From: GCA-2711565 sp963664245
GTDB taxonomy: Bacteria; Bacteroidota; Bacteroidia; Bacteroidales; GCA-2711565
Direction: 5' to 3'
Assembly (NCBI GenBank): GCA_963664245.1
Contig: OY760934.1
Coordinates: 1,674,001 to 1,738,000 of the forward strand
Length of the DNA stretch: 64,000 nt
Shown here: positions 18,550 to 25,674 of the stretch, in pieces
How positions within the stretch are numbered: the stretch's first letter is position 1
How the letters are laid out: the number at the start of each line of letters is the position of its first letter
The notes under the pieces: generated by a model
The model's database searches: none
The model's input: only the letters and a program-made list of their open reading frames with translations
Told to the model about the DNA's origin: nothing
Made by a program: the position numbers and the translations under genes

Positions 18550-18852
18550 ATGAAAAAAATCGTATTAGGACTTGCCGTTATTGCTTTTATCATTGCCGGA
18601 TCAGTAAATGTTGCTGCCCAAGAAAAAACAAAAAAAGAAAAAGCCAAAACAGAAGTAAAAGCAGAAAAAAAGAAAACATCCTCTTGTTGCAGTAAAACAG
18701 AAGTAAAGGCCGAAAAAAAGACCGATCATTCTTGTTGCAGTAAAGCTGAAAAAAAAGAAGACAAATCTTGTTGCAGTGAAACAGAAGCTTGTTCCTCAAA
18801 AGATAAAAAAGCGAAGAAAACAACCGATAAAAAGAAAAAAAGCGATAAATAA
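18550..18852 (+). CDS. Small secreted Lys-rich protein with Cys-Cys repeats
   Basis: A 100-residue protein. The start at ATG 18550 begins a textbook signal peptide (MKKIVLGLAVIAFIIAGSVN, cut near VAAQ). The mature part is almost only Lys, Glu, Thr, Ser and Cys. It carries three SCCS units spaced by Lys/Glu-rich linkers (SSCCSKTEVKAEKK, HSCCSKAEKKED, KSCCSETEAC), then a Lys-rich tail. Paired cysteines suggest metal binding or disulfide cross-linking in the periplasm; this is inference. A terminator follows and the next gene has its own promoter-like box, so it is a single-gene unit. No named family is recognised. Confidence 0.7.
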   Translation: MKKIVLGLAVIAFIIAGSVNVAAQEKTKKEKAKTEVKAEKKKTSSCCSKTEVKAEKKTDHSCCSKAEKKEDKSCCSETEACSSKDKKAKKTTDKKKKSDK

Positions 18853-18875
18853 AATTGGTCTTTCTATTTATATCC

Positions 18876-18910
18876 AAGGCTTCCATTTTATGATGAGAAG
18901 CCTTTTTTGT
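18876..18910 (+). terminator. Terminator after the Cys-repeat protein gene
   Basis: The stem AAGGCTTC / GAAGCCTT with a 13-nt loop is followed by six T. Confidence 0.8.
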
Positions 18911-18934
18911 TTAACAAATTTTTGACTTTATTTC

Positions 18935-18942
18935 TATCTTTG
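18935..18942 (+). promoter_or_regulatory. -7 promoter box for the OsmC-thioesterase pair
   Basis: TATCTTTG fits TAnnTTTG and ends 15 bp before ATG 18958. TTTG copies upstream lie at 10 and 25 bp, not at the usual 19-21 bp. Confidence 0.35.
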
Positions 18943-18957
18943 AAAAAATTTAAGCCT

Positions 18958-19368
18958 ATGCAAACTGCTCATATCAAATACCTCGGAGACCTACGTACCG
19001 AGGCCGTTCATTTACAATCAGGCAACAAAATCATTACCGACGCCCCAGTAGATAACCAGGGAAAAGGCGAAGCTTTTTCGCCCACCGATATGGTTGCCAC
19101 AGCCCTGGGGTCGTGCATGATGACCATCATGGGCATTAGTGCCAACACCCATCATTTTGATTTGGTTGGAACCGAAATCAAGGTCACCAAAATCATGCAA
19201 TCCGATCCGCGCAGGATTGGGGAAATCAGGGTAGAATTGTTCTTCCCTCCAAATAATTATTCTGAAAAAGAAAAGAAATTAATCAAGCTGGCAGCCGATA
19301 CTTGTCCGGTAGCAAAAAGCCTGCACCCCGATTTAAAACAAACCATCATTTTTAATTACCAAAATTAA
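18958..19368 (+). CDS. OsmC/Ohr-family peroxidase-like protein
   Basis: 136-residue OsmC-fold protein of the type that reduces organic or fatty-acid hydroperoxides through a Cys pair. The first Cys is in ALGSCMMTIMG (about residue 60) and the second in DTCPVAKSLHPDL (about residue 120); both are conserved. SPTDMVATALGSC is the family signature. Start 18958 was chosen over an upstream in-frame ATG at 18907 that would add a non-conserved extension across the promoter box. It is coupled to the next gene by a TAATG overlap. Confidence 0.9.
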   Translation: MQTAHIKYLGDLRTEAVHLQSGNKIITDAPVDNQGKGEAFSPTDMVATALGSCMMTIMGISANTHHFDLVGTEIKVTKIMQSDPRRIGEIRVELFFPPNNYSEKEKKLIKLAADTCPVAKSLHPDLKQTIIFNYQN

Positions 19369-19754
19369 TGTTTGAAGAAATTAACCCCGGACTGATCCGG
19401 ATCGAAGAAAAAACGGTAAAAGAAGAAGACACCGCCGCTGCTTACGGCTCCGGACTGGTTGAAGTTTTTGCCACCCCAGCCATGATTGCTTTTATGGAAC
19501 ACACCGCCATGCACTGCGTAAAAGAACTGCTGCCCGAAGAATTCTCAACCGTTGGAACCCACGTAAACGTAAGCCACAGCAAAGCAACTCCCGTTGGGAT
19601 GAAAGTTAGCTGCAAAGCCAAACTCATTGAGGTTGACGGACGAAAATTGGTTTTTGAAGTTTCAGCCAAAGACGAAGAAGGAGAAATCGGCTCGGGAACC
19701 CACAGCCGCTTTATTATCGACGAACAAAAATTTATGGAGAAATTCAAAAAGTAG
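19368..19754 (+). CDS. Hot-dog fold thioesterase, fluoroacetyl-CoA thioesterase-like
   Basis: 128 aa single hot-dog domain. ATPAMIAFMEHTAMH near residues 36-50 matches the FlK-like/YbgC-related group, with Glu and His as likely catalytic residues. STVGTHVNVSHSKATPVG and the end of the core strand KLVFEVSAKDE are typical of it. It overlaps the OsmC stop codon by one base, so the two are translated together. The real acyl-CoA substrate is unknown; fluoroacetyl-CoA is only the founding family substrate. Confidence 0.85.
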   Translation: MFEEINPGLIRIEEKTVKEEDTAAAYGSGLVEVFATPAMIAFMEHTAMHCVKELLPEEFSTVGTHVNVSHSKATPVGMKVSCKAKLIEVDGRKLVFEVSAKDEEGEIGSGTHSRFIIDEQKFMEKFKK

Positions 19755-19756
19755 TC

Positions 19757-19784
19757 AGTAAAAAGTATTAAGTAGTTAGTAGAT
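19757..19784 (+). repeat. Dispersed 28-bp repeat, copy 1 (left of dtd)
   Basis: Differs at one base from 20438-20465. Shared core AAAAAGTATTAAGTAGT. The two copies flank the dtd gene as direct repeats. Confidence 0.7.
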
Positions 19785-19876
19785 AGGCGAAGCAACAATG
19801 AGGCAATAAAACCATGCATTTAAAATAATTGGAACACGGATGACTCGGATAATACAGATTAGATTTCATCCGCTAA

Positions 19877-20329
19877 TCACTCTTTATTTTTAGTATCGAT
19901 TAAAATAGTCACTGGGCCATCGTTAACCAAAGCCACCTCCATCATGGCTCCAAATTCACCACTCTGGATTTCTCGTCCGGCATCCGCCCCGATTTGCGTT
20001 TTAAACTGCTCGTACAACGGAATAGCAACTTCCGGTTTGGCGGCATAAATGTACGAAGGGCGGTTTCCTTTTTTGGTGCTCGCATGCAGGGTAAACTGGC
20101 TCACCACAATGATTTCGCCATCCACTTCCACCACCGATTTATTCATCACCCCGTTTTCATCATTAAAAATCCGAAGGCGGGCAATCTTCCCGCTCAGCCA
20201 TTCAATATCTTCCTGGCTGTCGGCTTCCTCAATGCCTAAAAGGATCAGCAAACCTTGCTTGATGTAGGCAACTTTTCTCCCTTCAATGCTTACCGAAGCC
20301 TCTGAAACCCGTTGTATAACTGCTCTCAT
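19877..20329 (-). CDS. dtd: D-aminoacyl-tRNA deacylase
   Basis: Removes D-amino acids (and Gly from tRNA-Ala) from mischarged tRNAs. It is 150 aa, the usual length. The first active-site motif is SQFTLHASTKKGNRPSY (SQFTL about residue 78) and the second is VNDGPVTILID at the C-terminus, matching the NxGPxT signature. The N-terminus MRAVIQRVSEASVSI is highly typical. It is a single gene, flanked by two copies of a short direct repeat. Confidence 0.95.
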   Translation of the reverse strand: MRAVIQRVSEASVSIEGRKVAYIKQGLLILLGIEEADSQEDIEWLSGKIARLRIFNDENGVMNKSVVEVDGEIIVVSQFTLHASTKKGNRPSYIYAAKPEVAIPLYEQFKTQIGADAGREIQSGEFGAMMEVALVNDGPVTILIDTKNKE

Positions 20330-20372
20330 TTTTTAAATTTAGGAACCCAAAGTTAGCAAAATCATTTGTTTC

Positions 20373-20397
20373 AGACACAAGACGCAAGTATCAAGAC
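20373..20397 (-). repeat. Dispersed short repeat, copy 1
   Basis: Contains GACACAAG and TATCAAGA separated by seven bases. On the other strand it reads like the sequence at 38375-38392. Such short, non-coding family repeats are common between Bacteroidetes genes. Confidence 0.45.
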
Positions 20398-20437
20398 CAA
20401 TGAAAGTTGTAGAAGCAATGAAACAATCGAACAATAA

Positions 20438-20465
20438 AGTAAAAAGTATTAAGTAGTCAGTAGAT
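20438..20465 (+). repeat. Dispersed 28-bp repeat, copy 2 (right of dtd)
   Basis: One mismatch relative to 19757-19784; same orientation. Confidence 0.7.
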
Positions 20466-20492
20466 GGACAAAATCTACAATAAAACAATTCT

Positions 20493-20500
20493 TACCTTTG
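20493..20500 (+). promoter_or_regulatory. -7 promoter box for pdxJ
   Basis: TACCTTTG fits TAnnTTTG and ends 16 bp before the pdxJ start codon. No clear -33 box is seen. Confidence 0.4.
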
Positions 20501-20516
20501 TAAAAAAGCTTGCATA

Positions 20517-21236
20517 ATGACAAAACTAAGTGTTAACATCAATAAAATAGCGACCATCCGCAATGCCCGCGGAGGCAATTTACCGGATGTGCTAAAAGCC
20601 GCCATCGACTGCGAACGATTTGGCGCGCAAGGCATCACTGTTCACCCACGCCCGGATGAACGCCACATTACTTACCAGGATGCCCGCGACATTAAACCCG
20701 CCATTGGCGTGGAGTTTAACATCGAAGGGAATCCCGTGCCCAAGTTCATGGATTTAGTGCTGGAAGTAAAACCCCACCAGGTAACCCTAGTCCCCGATGC
20801 CCCGGATGCCATTACCTCGAACGCGGGTTGGGACACCATTAAACATCTTGATTTTTTAAAAGAAGTAATCGCCGAATTCAAAAGCAAGGGAATCCGCACC
20901 TCTATTTTTGTGGATGCCGACCCTAAAATGATTCGCAATGCCGCCAATACCGGAACCGACCGCATTGAACTGTACACCGAAAGCTACGCCAAAAACTACC
21001 CGCTAAATAAAGAGGCAGCCATTAAAGATTTTGTAATTGCTGCCGAAGCAGCCAACGAAGTTGGGTTGGGCATAAATGCCGGCCACGACCTGGATTTGCA
21101 CAACCTGAAATACTTTGCCCAAAAAATCCCCAACCTGCTGGAAGTTTCCATTGGCCACGCCCTGATTAGCGACGCCTTGTATTTTGGCTTGGAGAATACG
21201 GTACAGATGTATTTGAGGGAGTTAAGAATAAATTAA
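20517..21236 (+). CDS. pdxJ: Pyridoxine 5-phosphate synthase
   Basis: TIM-barrel enzyme that joins 1-deoxy-D-xylulose 5-phosphate and 3-amino-2-oxopropyl phosphate to pyridoxine 5-phosphate in vitamin B6 synthesis. Motifs: N-terminal SVNINKIATIRNARGG, GITVHPRPDERHI with catalytic His, VTLVPD, DRIELYTESYA and GLGINAGHDLDLHNL, then EVSIGHALISDAL, which binds phosphate. It is 239 aa, normal. No pdxA neighbour is present. The next gene starts 29 bp later but has a very different composition and looks like an insertion. Confidence 0.96.
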   Translation: MTKLSVNINKIATIRNARGGNLPDVLKAAIDCERFGAQGITVHPRPDERHITYQDARDIKPAIGVEFNIEGNPVPKFMDLVLEVKPHQVTLVPDAPDAITSNAGWDTIKHLDFLKEVIAEFKSKGIRTSIFVDADPKMIRNAANTGTDRIELYTESYAKNYPLNKEAAIKDFVIAAEAANEVGLGINAGHDLDLHNLKYFAQKIPNLLEVSIGHALISDALYFGLENTVQMYLRELRIN

Positions 21237-21265
21237 TATCCTTCTGATATCTAAAAAGATACAAG

Positions 21266-21874
21266 ATGGAGAAAAATAAATTATTTTCATTTCAATCATT
21301 TAAAGATAATTTAGAGATTATTACTTTTATTCATTTCGATGCAAAGTACTACTTCAAGGACGTAGAATATCTAAACAATCCTGAAACATCCCAAGAAGCA
21401 CTTTCAACGGGTTACCCAATTATTCGCAAAATTAGGATTGCATTCTGGAGACTTGGGATAATAGAGATAGCAAAACTTTTTCAAGAATCAAATAACCAAC
21501 ATTATAATTTGATCCAGTTTTTAAAGAACTTAAATAAAAATTATGAAGAATATGATTGGATAAAGGAATTACCAGAAAGTCAAATATCCCAGTGGTTAGA
21601 AAAGTTTAATTCAAATGAATTATTAAGTATTCGCAATAGAATTAGTATTCAAAGAGATAACTATTTTGCTCATTCTGACAAGAATCCCAAAATTGAACTA
21701 AAAGATTCCAAAATAACTTTCGAAGAAATAAATCATACTATTAATTTTACTGAAGATATTATGACCAAATTAAATAACTCTTGCCTTCAAATTCATGTTG
21801 ATTTTAATATTGATGGAGTAGAAAAAGTTGGAAATTTGCTAAAAATGATTTCATATTACAACACTAAAAATTAA
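21266..21874 (+). CDS. HEPN-like protein, possibly AbiU2-type
   Basis: A 202-residue, mainly helical protein that is much more AT-rich than its neighbours pdxJ and the hydrolase. Near residues 122-138 it reads RNRISIQRDNYFAHSDKN, an Rx5H arrangement (RDNYFAH) like the R-x4-6-H RNase motif of HEPN domains such as AbiU2. Known HEPN proteins of this kind are toxins or abortive-infection RNases. Here no antitoxin or nucleotidyltransferase partner is visible, so the family placement is tentative. It sits between two conserved metabolic genes on the same strand, suggesting acquisition by transfer. Confidence 0.5.
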   Translation: MEKNKLFSFQSFKDNLEIITFIHFDAKYYFKDVEYLNNPETSQEALSTGYPIIRKIRIAFWRLGIIEIAKLFQESNNQHYNLIQFLKNLNKNYEEYDWIKELPESQISQWLEKFNSNELLSIRNRISIQRDNYFAHSDKNPKIELKDSKITFEEINHTINFTEDIMTKLNNSCLQIHVDFNIDGVEKVGNLLKMISYYNTKN

Positions 21875-21903
21875 ATTAATGATCCCGAAACTAAAATCCA
21901 AAA

Positions 21904-22674
21904 ATGAAACTATTCTACAGAAGCTTTGGCGAGGGGAAACCCTTTATTATTTTGCACGGCTTGTTTGGGCTGTCGGATAACTGGGTTACGTTTGGCAAAC
22001 GGATTGCCGGGCTGGGTTACCGGGTTTTTATTCCCGATCAGCGGAACCACGGAAAATCACCGCACTCAGAAGTGTTCAACTACCTGGCCATGACCGACGA
22101 CCTGTATGAATTTATTGATGAACACGAAATTGAGAACCCTATTATTTTGGGGCACAGCATGGGCGGAAAAGTGAGTATCCGCTTTGCGTTGGAGAACTCC
22201 GAGCTGGTTCAAAAAGCCATTATCGTAGACATCAGCCTGCGGCAGTACCCCAAACGGACGTCACACGAAAAAATCATCGATGCCATGCGCCGCATCAATT
22301 TCGGCATGGTTTCTTCGCGCAAAGAAGTGGACATGCTACTAACCGAACGCCTGCCCGATTTCAGCCTCCGCCAGTTTATCATGAAAAACCTGTACTGGGA
22401 AACCAAAGAAAAACTGGCCTGGAAAATCAATTTTGAGGGCATCTGCAAAAACCTCGACGATTTGTTTGACGGGGTGGACACCATCGATAAATTTGAAAAA
22501 CCGGCACTTTTTATCCGCGGCGGGATTTCCGATTATATCCTGGACGAAGACATCCCGGTAATTGATTACAATTTCCCCAACAACAAACTCATTACCATCG
22601 AAAACACTTCGCATTGGGTTCATGCCGAAGCACCCGAAGAATTTTTCAAGATTGTGAAAGACTTTATTAATTAG
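21904..22674 (+). CDS. Alpha/beta hydrolase (YbfF-like esterase)
   Basis: 256 aa hydrolase. The oxyanion segment is HGLFGLSDNW (about 19-28), the nucleophile elbow GHSMGGK (Ser about 82), and the catalytic His lies in SHWVHAEAPEEF near the C-terminus. An Asp in the GGISDYI region is the probable third residue. DQRNHGKSPHS is typical of the YbfF/ABHD11 group, which cleaves short acyl or thioester substrates. It is cytoplasmic with no signal peptide. Its start ATG 21904 lies 30 bp after the HEPN-like gene. Confidence 0.88.
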   Translation: MKLFYRSFGEGKPFIILHGLFGLSDNWVTFGKRIAGLGYRVFIPDQRNHGKSPHSEVFNYLAMTDDLYEFIDEHEIENPIILGHSMGGKVSIRFALENSELVQKAIIVDISLRQYPKRTSHEKIIDAMRRINFGMVSSRKEVDMLLTERLPDFSLRQFIMKNLYWETKEKLAWKINFEGICKNLDDLFDGVDTIDKFEKPALFIRGGISDYILDEDIPVIDYNFPNNKLITIENTSHWVHAEAPEEFFKIVKDFIN

Positions 22675-22681
22675 ATGAACC

Positions 22682-22746
22682 GTCATTCCGAACTTGTTTC
22701 GGAATCTCTCACTCCAAATCAGATACTGAAACAAGTTCAGTATGAC
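22682..22746. repeat. REP-like palindromic intergenic repeat, copy 1
   Basis: Two adjacent perfect hairpins: ATTCCGAA-n5-TTCGGAAT and ATACTGAA-n5-TTCAGTAT, bordered by GTCA and TGAC. A related copy lies at 35178-35252. This type of palindrome is widely dispersed in Bacteroidetes genomes. Confidence 0.7.
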
Positions 22747-23075
22747 AAAAAGTTAAAGCCTGCTTGAGGGAGCAGGCTCTAATGATTTTAGCTCTAATTC
22801 CCGGATGTGCACCATATTCGAAAAAAGTGTTACCCAAACAATCGAATTCGCCCAGACTCCGGGAAATCCGGACATTTTACTACTGTCACCAAAACGCCGG
22901 AAAATTATCATTCCGACATTATCCATAACCCAAATAATTGTGCCATATTTTTTAAAGGGCTAGATGTGAATTAATTATTAACCATTTTGAAGAATATCCA
23001 AAATAGGAATCCGAACATAAACGAACAGTTTCGTTCAATACCGAACATAAATAAGATGAAAATGAAGGAAAAAAC
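22747..23075. other. Non-coding convergent gap with hairpin and operator-like repeats
   Basis: Holds a hairpin AGCCTGCT / AGCAGGCT at 22757-22778 without a T tract. Near the right end are two direct copies of CCGAACATAAA (23011-23021 and 23041-23051) flanking the inverted repeat ACGAA-n4-TTCGT (23021-23034). No gene starts here on the plus strand, so the operator-like array may be a relic. Confidence 0.45.
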
Positions 23076-23915
23076 CTAGGTGTCCATTTCAACTTTACGC
23101 TTTTTGTAAACCCGCTTGGCAATGGCAATACTGAGTTCATACAAACCAAGCAAAGGAATACAAACCAGAATCTGACTAAACACATCGGGAGGGGTAATAA
23201 TGGCCGATAAAGTAAGAAGAATTACCAACATATATTTACGGTTGCGCTTCATAAACTGGGGAGTGATTATCCCAACTTTAGTCAGGAAATAAACTAAAAT
23301 GGGTAATTCAAAAACCAGCCCTACCGAAAAAGTTACAGAAACCACCGTACTGATGTAAGAACTCAACGAAATGCGGTTCTCCACAAAATTGCTGATCTGG
23401 TAGGTTCCCAAAAAATTAATGGTTAAAGGAACAATCACAAAATAACTGAACAGCACCCCAAAAATAAACAAGAGTGAACCGTAAAAAATAGCTCCGCCAG
23501 AATATTTTTTCTCATTTTGATGCAGTGCCGGACGGACAAAACTCCAGACTTCAAACAAAACGTAAGGAAAGGCAACAATAAGCCCGGCCACAAAAGAAAT
23601 ATACATGTGAATCATAAACTGCCCCGACATTTTAATATTCATGATTTCCAGAGAAAGGTTGTCGATGCATAAATTGGGGATATTGAGAATATCAGCCACC
23701 CGGCAAAACAACTGGTTGGTGATGAAATTGGAATCTTTCGGGGCCAGAATAACCATGTCGAAAATAATATTGCGATTTAAAAAAGCGATGATAGCCATTA
23801 AAAAAACCGCAATAAACGAGCGGACAATGTGCCAACGAAGTTCTTCGAGATGTTCCCAAAACGACATCTCTTTTTCTTTGCTTTTTTTCTTTTTATTTGA
23901 AGTGACTTCGGGCAT
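23076..23915 (-). CDS. tatC: Twin-arginine translocase subunit TatC
   Basis: Core receptor of the Tat pathway, which exports folded cofactor-containing proteins across the inner membrane. A charged N-terminal tail (KKKKSKEKEM) precedes the conserved MSFWEHLEELRWHIVRSF. Six hydrophobic helices follow, with the family stretch FPYVLFEVWSFVRPALHQNEKK between helices 2 and 3 and ITPPDVFSQ before the last pair. It is 279 aa. No tatA lies here. The Tat-signal protein PsrA is encoded in the same locus, which gives tatC an obvious client. Confidence 0.95.
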   Translation of the reverse strand: MPEVTSNKKKKSKEKEMSFWEHLEELRWHIVRSFIAVFLMAIIAFLNRNIIFDMVILAPKDSNFITNQLFCRVADILNIPNLCIDNLSLEIMNIKMSGQFMIHMYISFVAGLIVAFPYVLFEVWSFVRPALHQNEKKYSGGAIFYGSLLFIFGVLFSYFVIVPLTINFLGTYQISNFVENRISLSSYISTVVSVTFSVGLVFELPILVYFLTKVGIITPQFMKRNRKYMLVILLTLSAIITPPDVFSQILVCIPLLGLYELSIAIAKRVYKKRKVEMDT

Positions 23916-23993
23916 GGTCTCAAATTTAAATACAAAGATGCAAAAAAAAAAGCTACCATTTTCAGGCAGCCCTTTTCCGTAAATAATTAAAAC

Positions 23994-24476
23994 CTATATA
24001 TAAATGATTTGGGTGTTTTCACCGCCACATTTTCCATAAAAATCGCCTACGGTGAGCACTTTTTTCACGTGTTCACAAAGATCATTTTTTGCTAATTTAA
24101 ACATATCCATCGCCAGTTTACAGGCATAAATTTCGCCGCCACCGGCGATAATCATTTCCAGGAATTCCCCAACCGGTGGAAAGTCAAGCTGATCCAAACG
24201 TTTTTTCATCATCTTCGAAACCAGCAAGTGTACGCCCGGGATAATGCCTAAAAGCCGGGGAATCTTTACCGCCGGATTTCCCAGAATATTAGCCTGAAGC
24301 TTATTCATTTTCCGTTTACTGATTACATCAATGCCGTAAAACGTAAAAAACAGTTTAGCTTCAATGCCTTCCATCACCGCCCCGTTTGCTAAAACCAAGG
24401 CGGCATAAACATCCTCAATGCCTCCTTTTGAACAAATGATGCACACTTTTTTTAAGGTATTTTCTGCTTCACTCAT
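23994..24476 (-). CDS. DsrE/DsrF-like sulfurtransferase (DsrE2-type)
   Basis: 160 aa protein of the DsrE/F/H-like fold that carries sulfane sulfur on Cys. It has KKVCIICSKGGIEDVYAALVLANGA at the N-terminus and a central YGIDVI-like strand. A conserved Cys lies in GGGEIYACKLAMDMF (about residue 119), the expected sulfur-accepting position in DsrE2/peroxiredoxin-like members. The C-terminal IIYI ends the last strand. It lies next to the TusE-like gene on the same strand, fitting a sulfur-relay pair that receives sulfur from a transporter or reductase. Confidence 0.82.
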   Translation of the reverse strand: MSEAENTLKKVCIICSKGGIEDVYAALVLANGAVMEGIEAKLFFTFYGIDVISKRKMNKLQANILGNPAVKIPRLLGIIPGVHLLVSKMMKKRLDQLDFPPVGEFLEMIIAGGGEIYACKLAMDMFKLAKNDLCEHVKKVLTVGDFYGKCGGENTQIIYI

Positions 24477-24527
24477 GCTTCTATATTTTTAATACCAGAT
24501 TCCAGTTACTGGCATCTGACATCCAGC

Positions 24528-24839
24528 TTAAATACAACTTTCGGGTTTGGGAATACCGGATACTTTGGCCGCTTTTTTTAAAGGAGCCCCCGGAAACAAG
24601 CGATAAAATCCCTTTACATCAACAATACCCGATTTACCAATAGCCCTGATGGTAACAGCTTCACCCTTTAAGAATTTTTCGCGTATAAAATCAATAACTT
24701 CAAAATGCTGCTCACTCAGGGAAATATTAACTTCTTTCGCAAGCTCCAATGCAATTTTTTTGGTCCATTGCAAAGGATCAACAAAATAACCATCATCGGT
24801 TAACTCAACATTTACACCCGCAATTTGTTTCCTGTCCAT
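24528..24839 (-). CDS. tusE: TusE/DsrC-family sulfur carrier with a single C-terminal cysteine
   Basis: 103 aa DsrC/TusE-fold carrier. The conserved middle part GYFVDPLQWTKKIA and the C-terminal arm LFPGAPLKKAAKVSGIPKPESCI are clear. The penultimate Cys (CysA) is present. The second Cys that true DsrC proteins carry ten residues earlier is Ala here (KKAAKV), as in TusE-type proteins. No dsrAB genes are nearby, so it likely relays persulfide rather than serving dissimilatory sulfite reductase. It is divergent from the Crp/Fnr gene, with a 133-bp shared control region. Confidence 0.88.
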   Translation of the reverse strand: MDRKQIAGVNVELTDDGYFVDPLQWTKKIALELAKEVNISLSEQHFEVIDFIREKFLKGEAVTIRAIGKSGIVDVKGFYRLFPGAPLKKAAKVSGIPKPESCI

Positions 24840-24913
24840 ATTGTAATGATTCTGTACAAATATCTGAATATTTTATATATTTATATAAAATAAAAAATAC
24901 TTAACATCAAAAT

Positions 24914-24940
24914 CATATCAAAGCCTATATTTGTGATATG
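24914..24940. promoter_or_regulatory. Operator-like dyad around the -7 box of the Crp/Fnr gene
   Basis: A perfect inverted repeat CATATCA-N13-TGATATG brackets TATATTTG at 24926-24933, a match to the -7 consensus TAnnTTTG. It sits between divergent tusE and the regulator gene. It could be the regulator's own binding site; this is inference. Confidence 0.45.
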
Positions 24941-24972
24941 CATTATAATATTCTACACAAATAGAAGACTTA

Positions 24973-25674
24973 ATGAAAATCGACCTAAAAACAGACCCTT
25001 GTAACTGCAAAGCATGCATTTACAAAGACACCCTTTTTAATAAACTAAATGCAAAAGATTTAGATTTAATTGATAAAAACAAAAAAGAGATTGAATTTAA
25101 GAGGGGTGAAATTATTTGCGAAGAAGGCACCGAAATCAAATCGTTTATGTATTTAAAAAACGGCCTGGTAAAACTTTTTAAAAGTAATTTACACGATAAA
25201 GATCAAATTGTCAGCATTGCTAAACCACTTGATTTTATAAGTTTTCTAAGTCTTTTCTCGCGATCGACTTATAAATTTTCCATTTGTGCTTTGGAAGACA
25301 CGATAGTATGCGCCGTAGATTTGGAAGCCTTAAAAAAAGTCATTCAGGGAAATGGGAAGTTCGCGCTGGAAATACTCTACAAAATGAGCAAAATGTTTGA
25401 CGAGATTATTGAAGCCCGTTTTGAGATCAACCGAAAACATTTACGCGGGAGAATTGCTTACATCCTCCTTTATTTTTCAAAACACATTTACCAGTCAAAC
25501 AATTTTCACATGCCCATATCAAGGCGTGAAATTGCTGAATTAATACAAATGACAACTGAAAATGTTATCCGGATTTTATCAGAATTCCGTAAAGACGGAA
25601 TCATAAAAATTGACGGGAAACAGATTCATTTACTGGAACCCGAACGACTCGAAAGCATCTGCAAACTAGGCTAG
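24973..25674 (+). CDS. Crp/Fnr-family regulator with N-terminal Cys cluster
   Basis: 233 aa transcription factor. An N-terminal tail holds CNCKAC (Cys10, 12, 15), with a further Cys49 in the first strand region (GEIICEEGTEIKS). It is followed by the cNMP-like effector domain, a long dimer helix (about 135-150) and a winged helix with PISRREIAELIQMTTENVIRILSEFRKDG. The cysteines could hold an Fe-S cluster or sense sulfur or redox, as in FNR, but their spacing is not that of E. coli FNR. It sits inside the sulfur locus and converges with the rhodanese operon (4-bp overlap), so it is the likely local regulator. Confidence 0.9.
   Translation: MKIDLKTDPCNCKACIYKDTLFNKLNAKDLDLIDKNKKEIEFKRGEIICEEGTEIKSFMYLKNGLVKLFKSNLHDKDQIVSIAKPLDFISFLSLFSRSTYKFSICALEDTIVCAVDLEALKKVIQGNGKFALEILYKMSKMFDEIIEARFEINRKHLRGRIAYILLYFSKHIYQSNNFHMPISRREIAELIQMTTENVIRILSEFRKDGIIKIDGKQIHLLEPERLESICKLG

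Noticed and set aside
18590..18886. Phe/Leu/Cys-rich frame antisense to the Lys/Cys repeat protein
   Set aside because: Composition simply mirrors the Lys-rich codons on the other strand; the sense frame has a signal peptide and a terminator.
22339..22734. 131-codon open frame antisense to the alpha/beta hydrolase
   Set aside because: It runs opposite to a clear hydrolase with intact catalytic motifs and extends into the REP-like repeat; no family resemblance.
22757..22778. AGCCTGCT hairpin considered as terminator of the hydrolase gene
   Set aside because: No T tract follows and the stem is inside a repeat-rich gap; it may work weakly but is not called.
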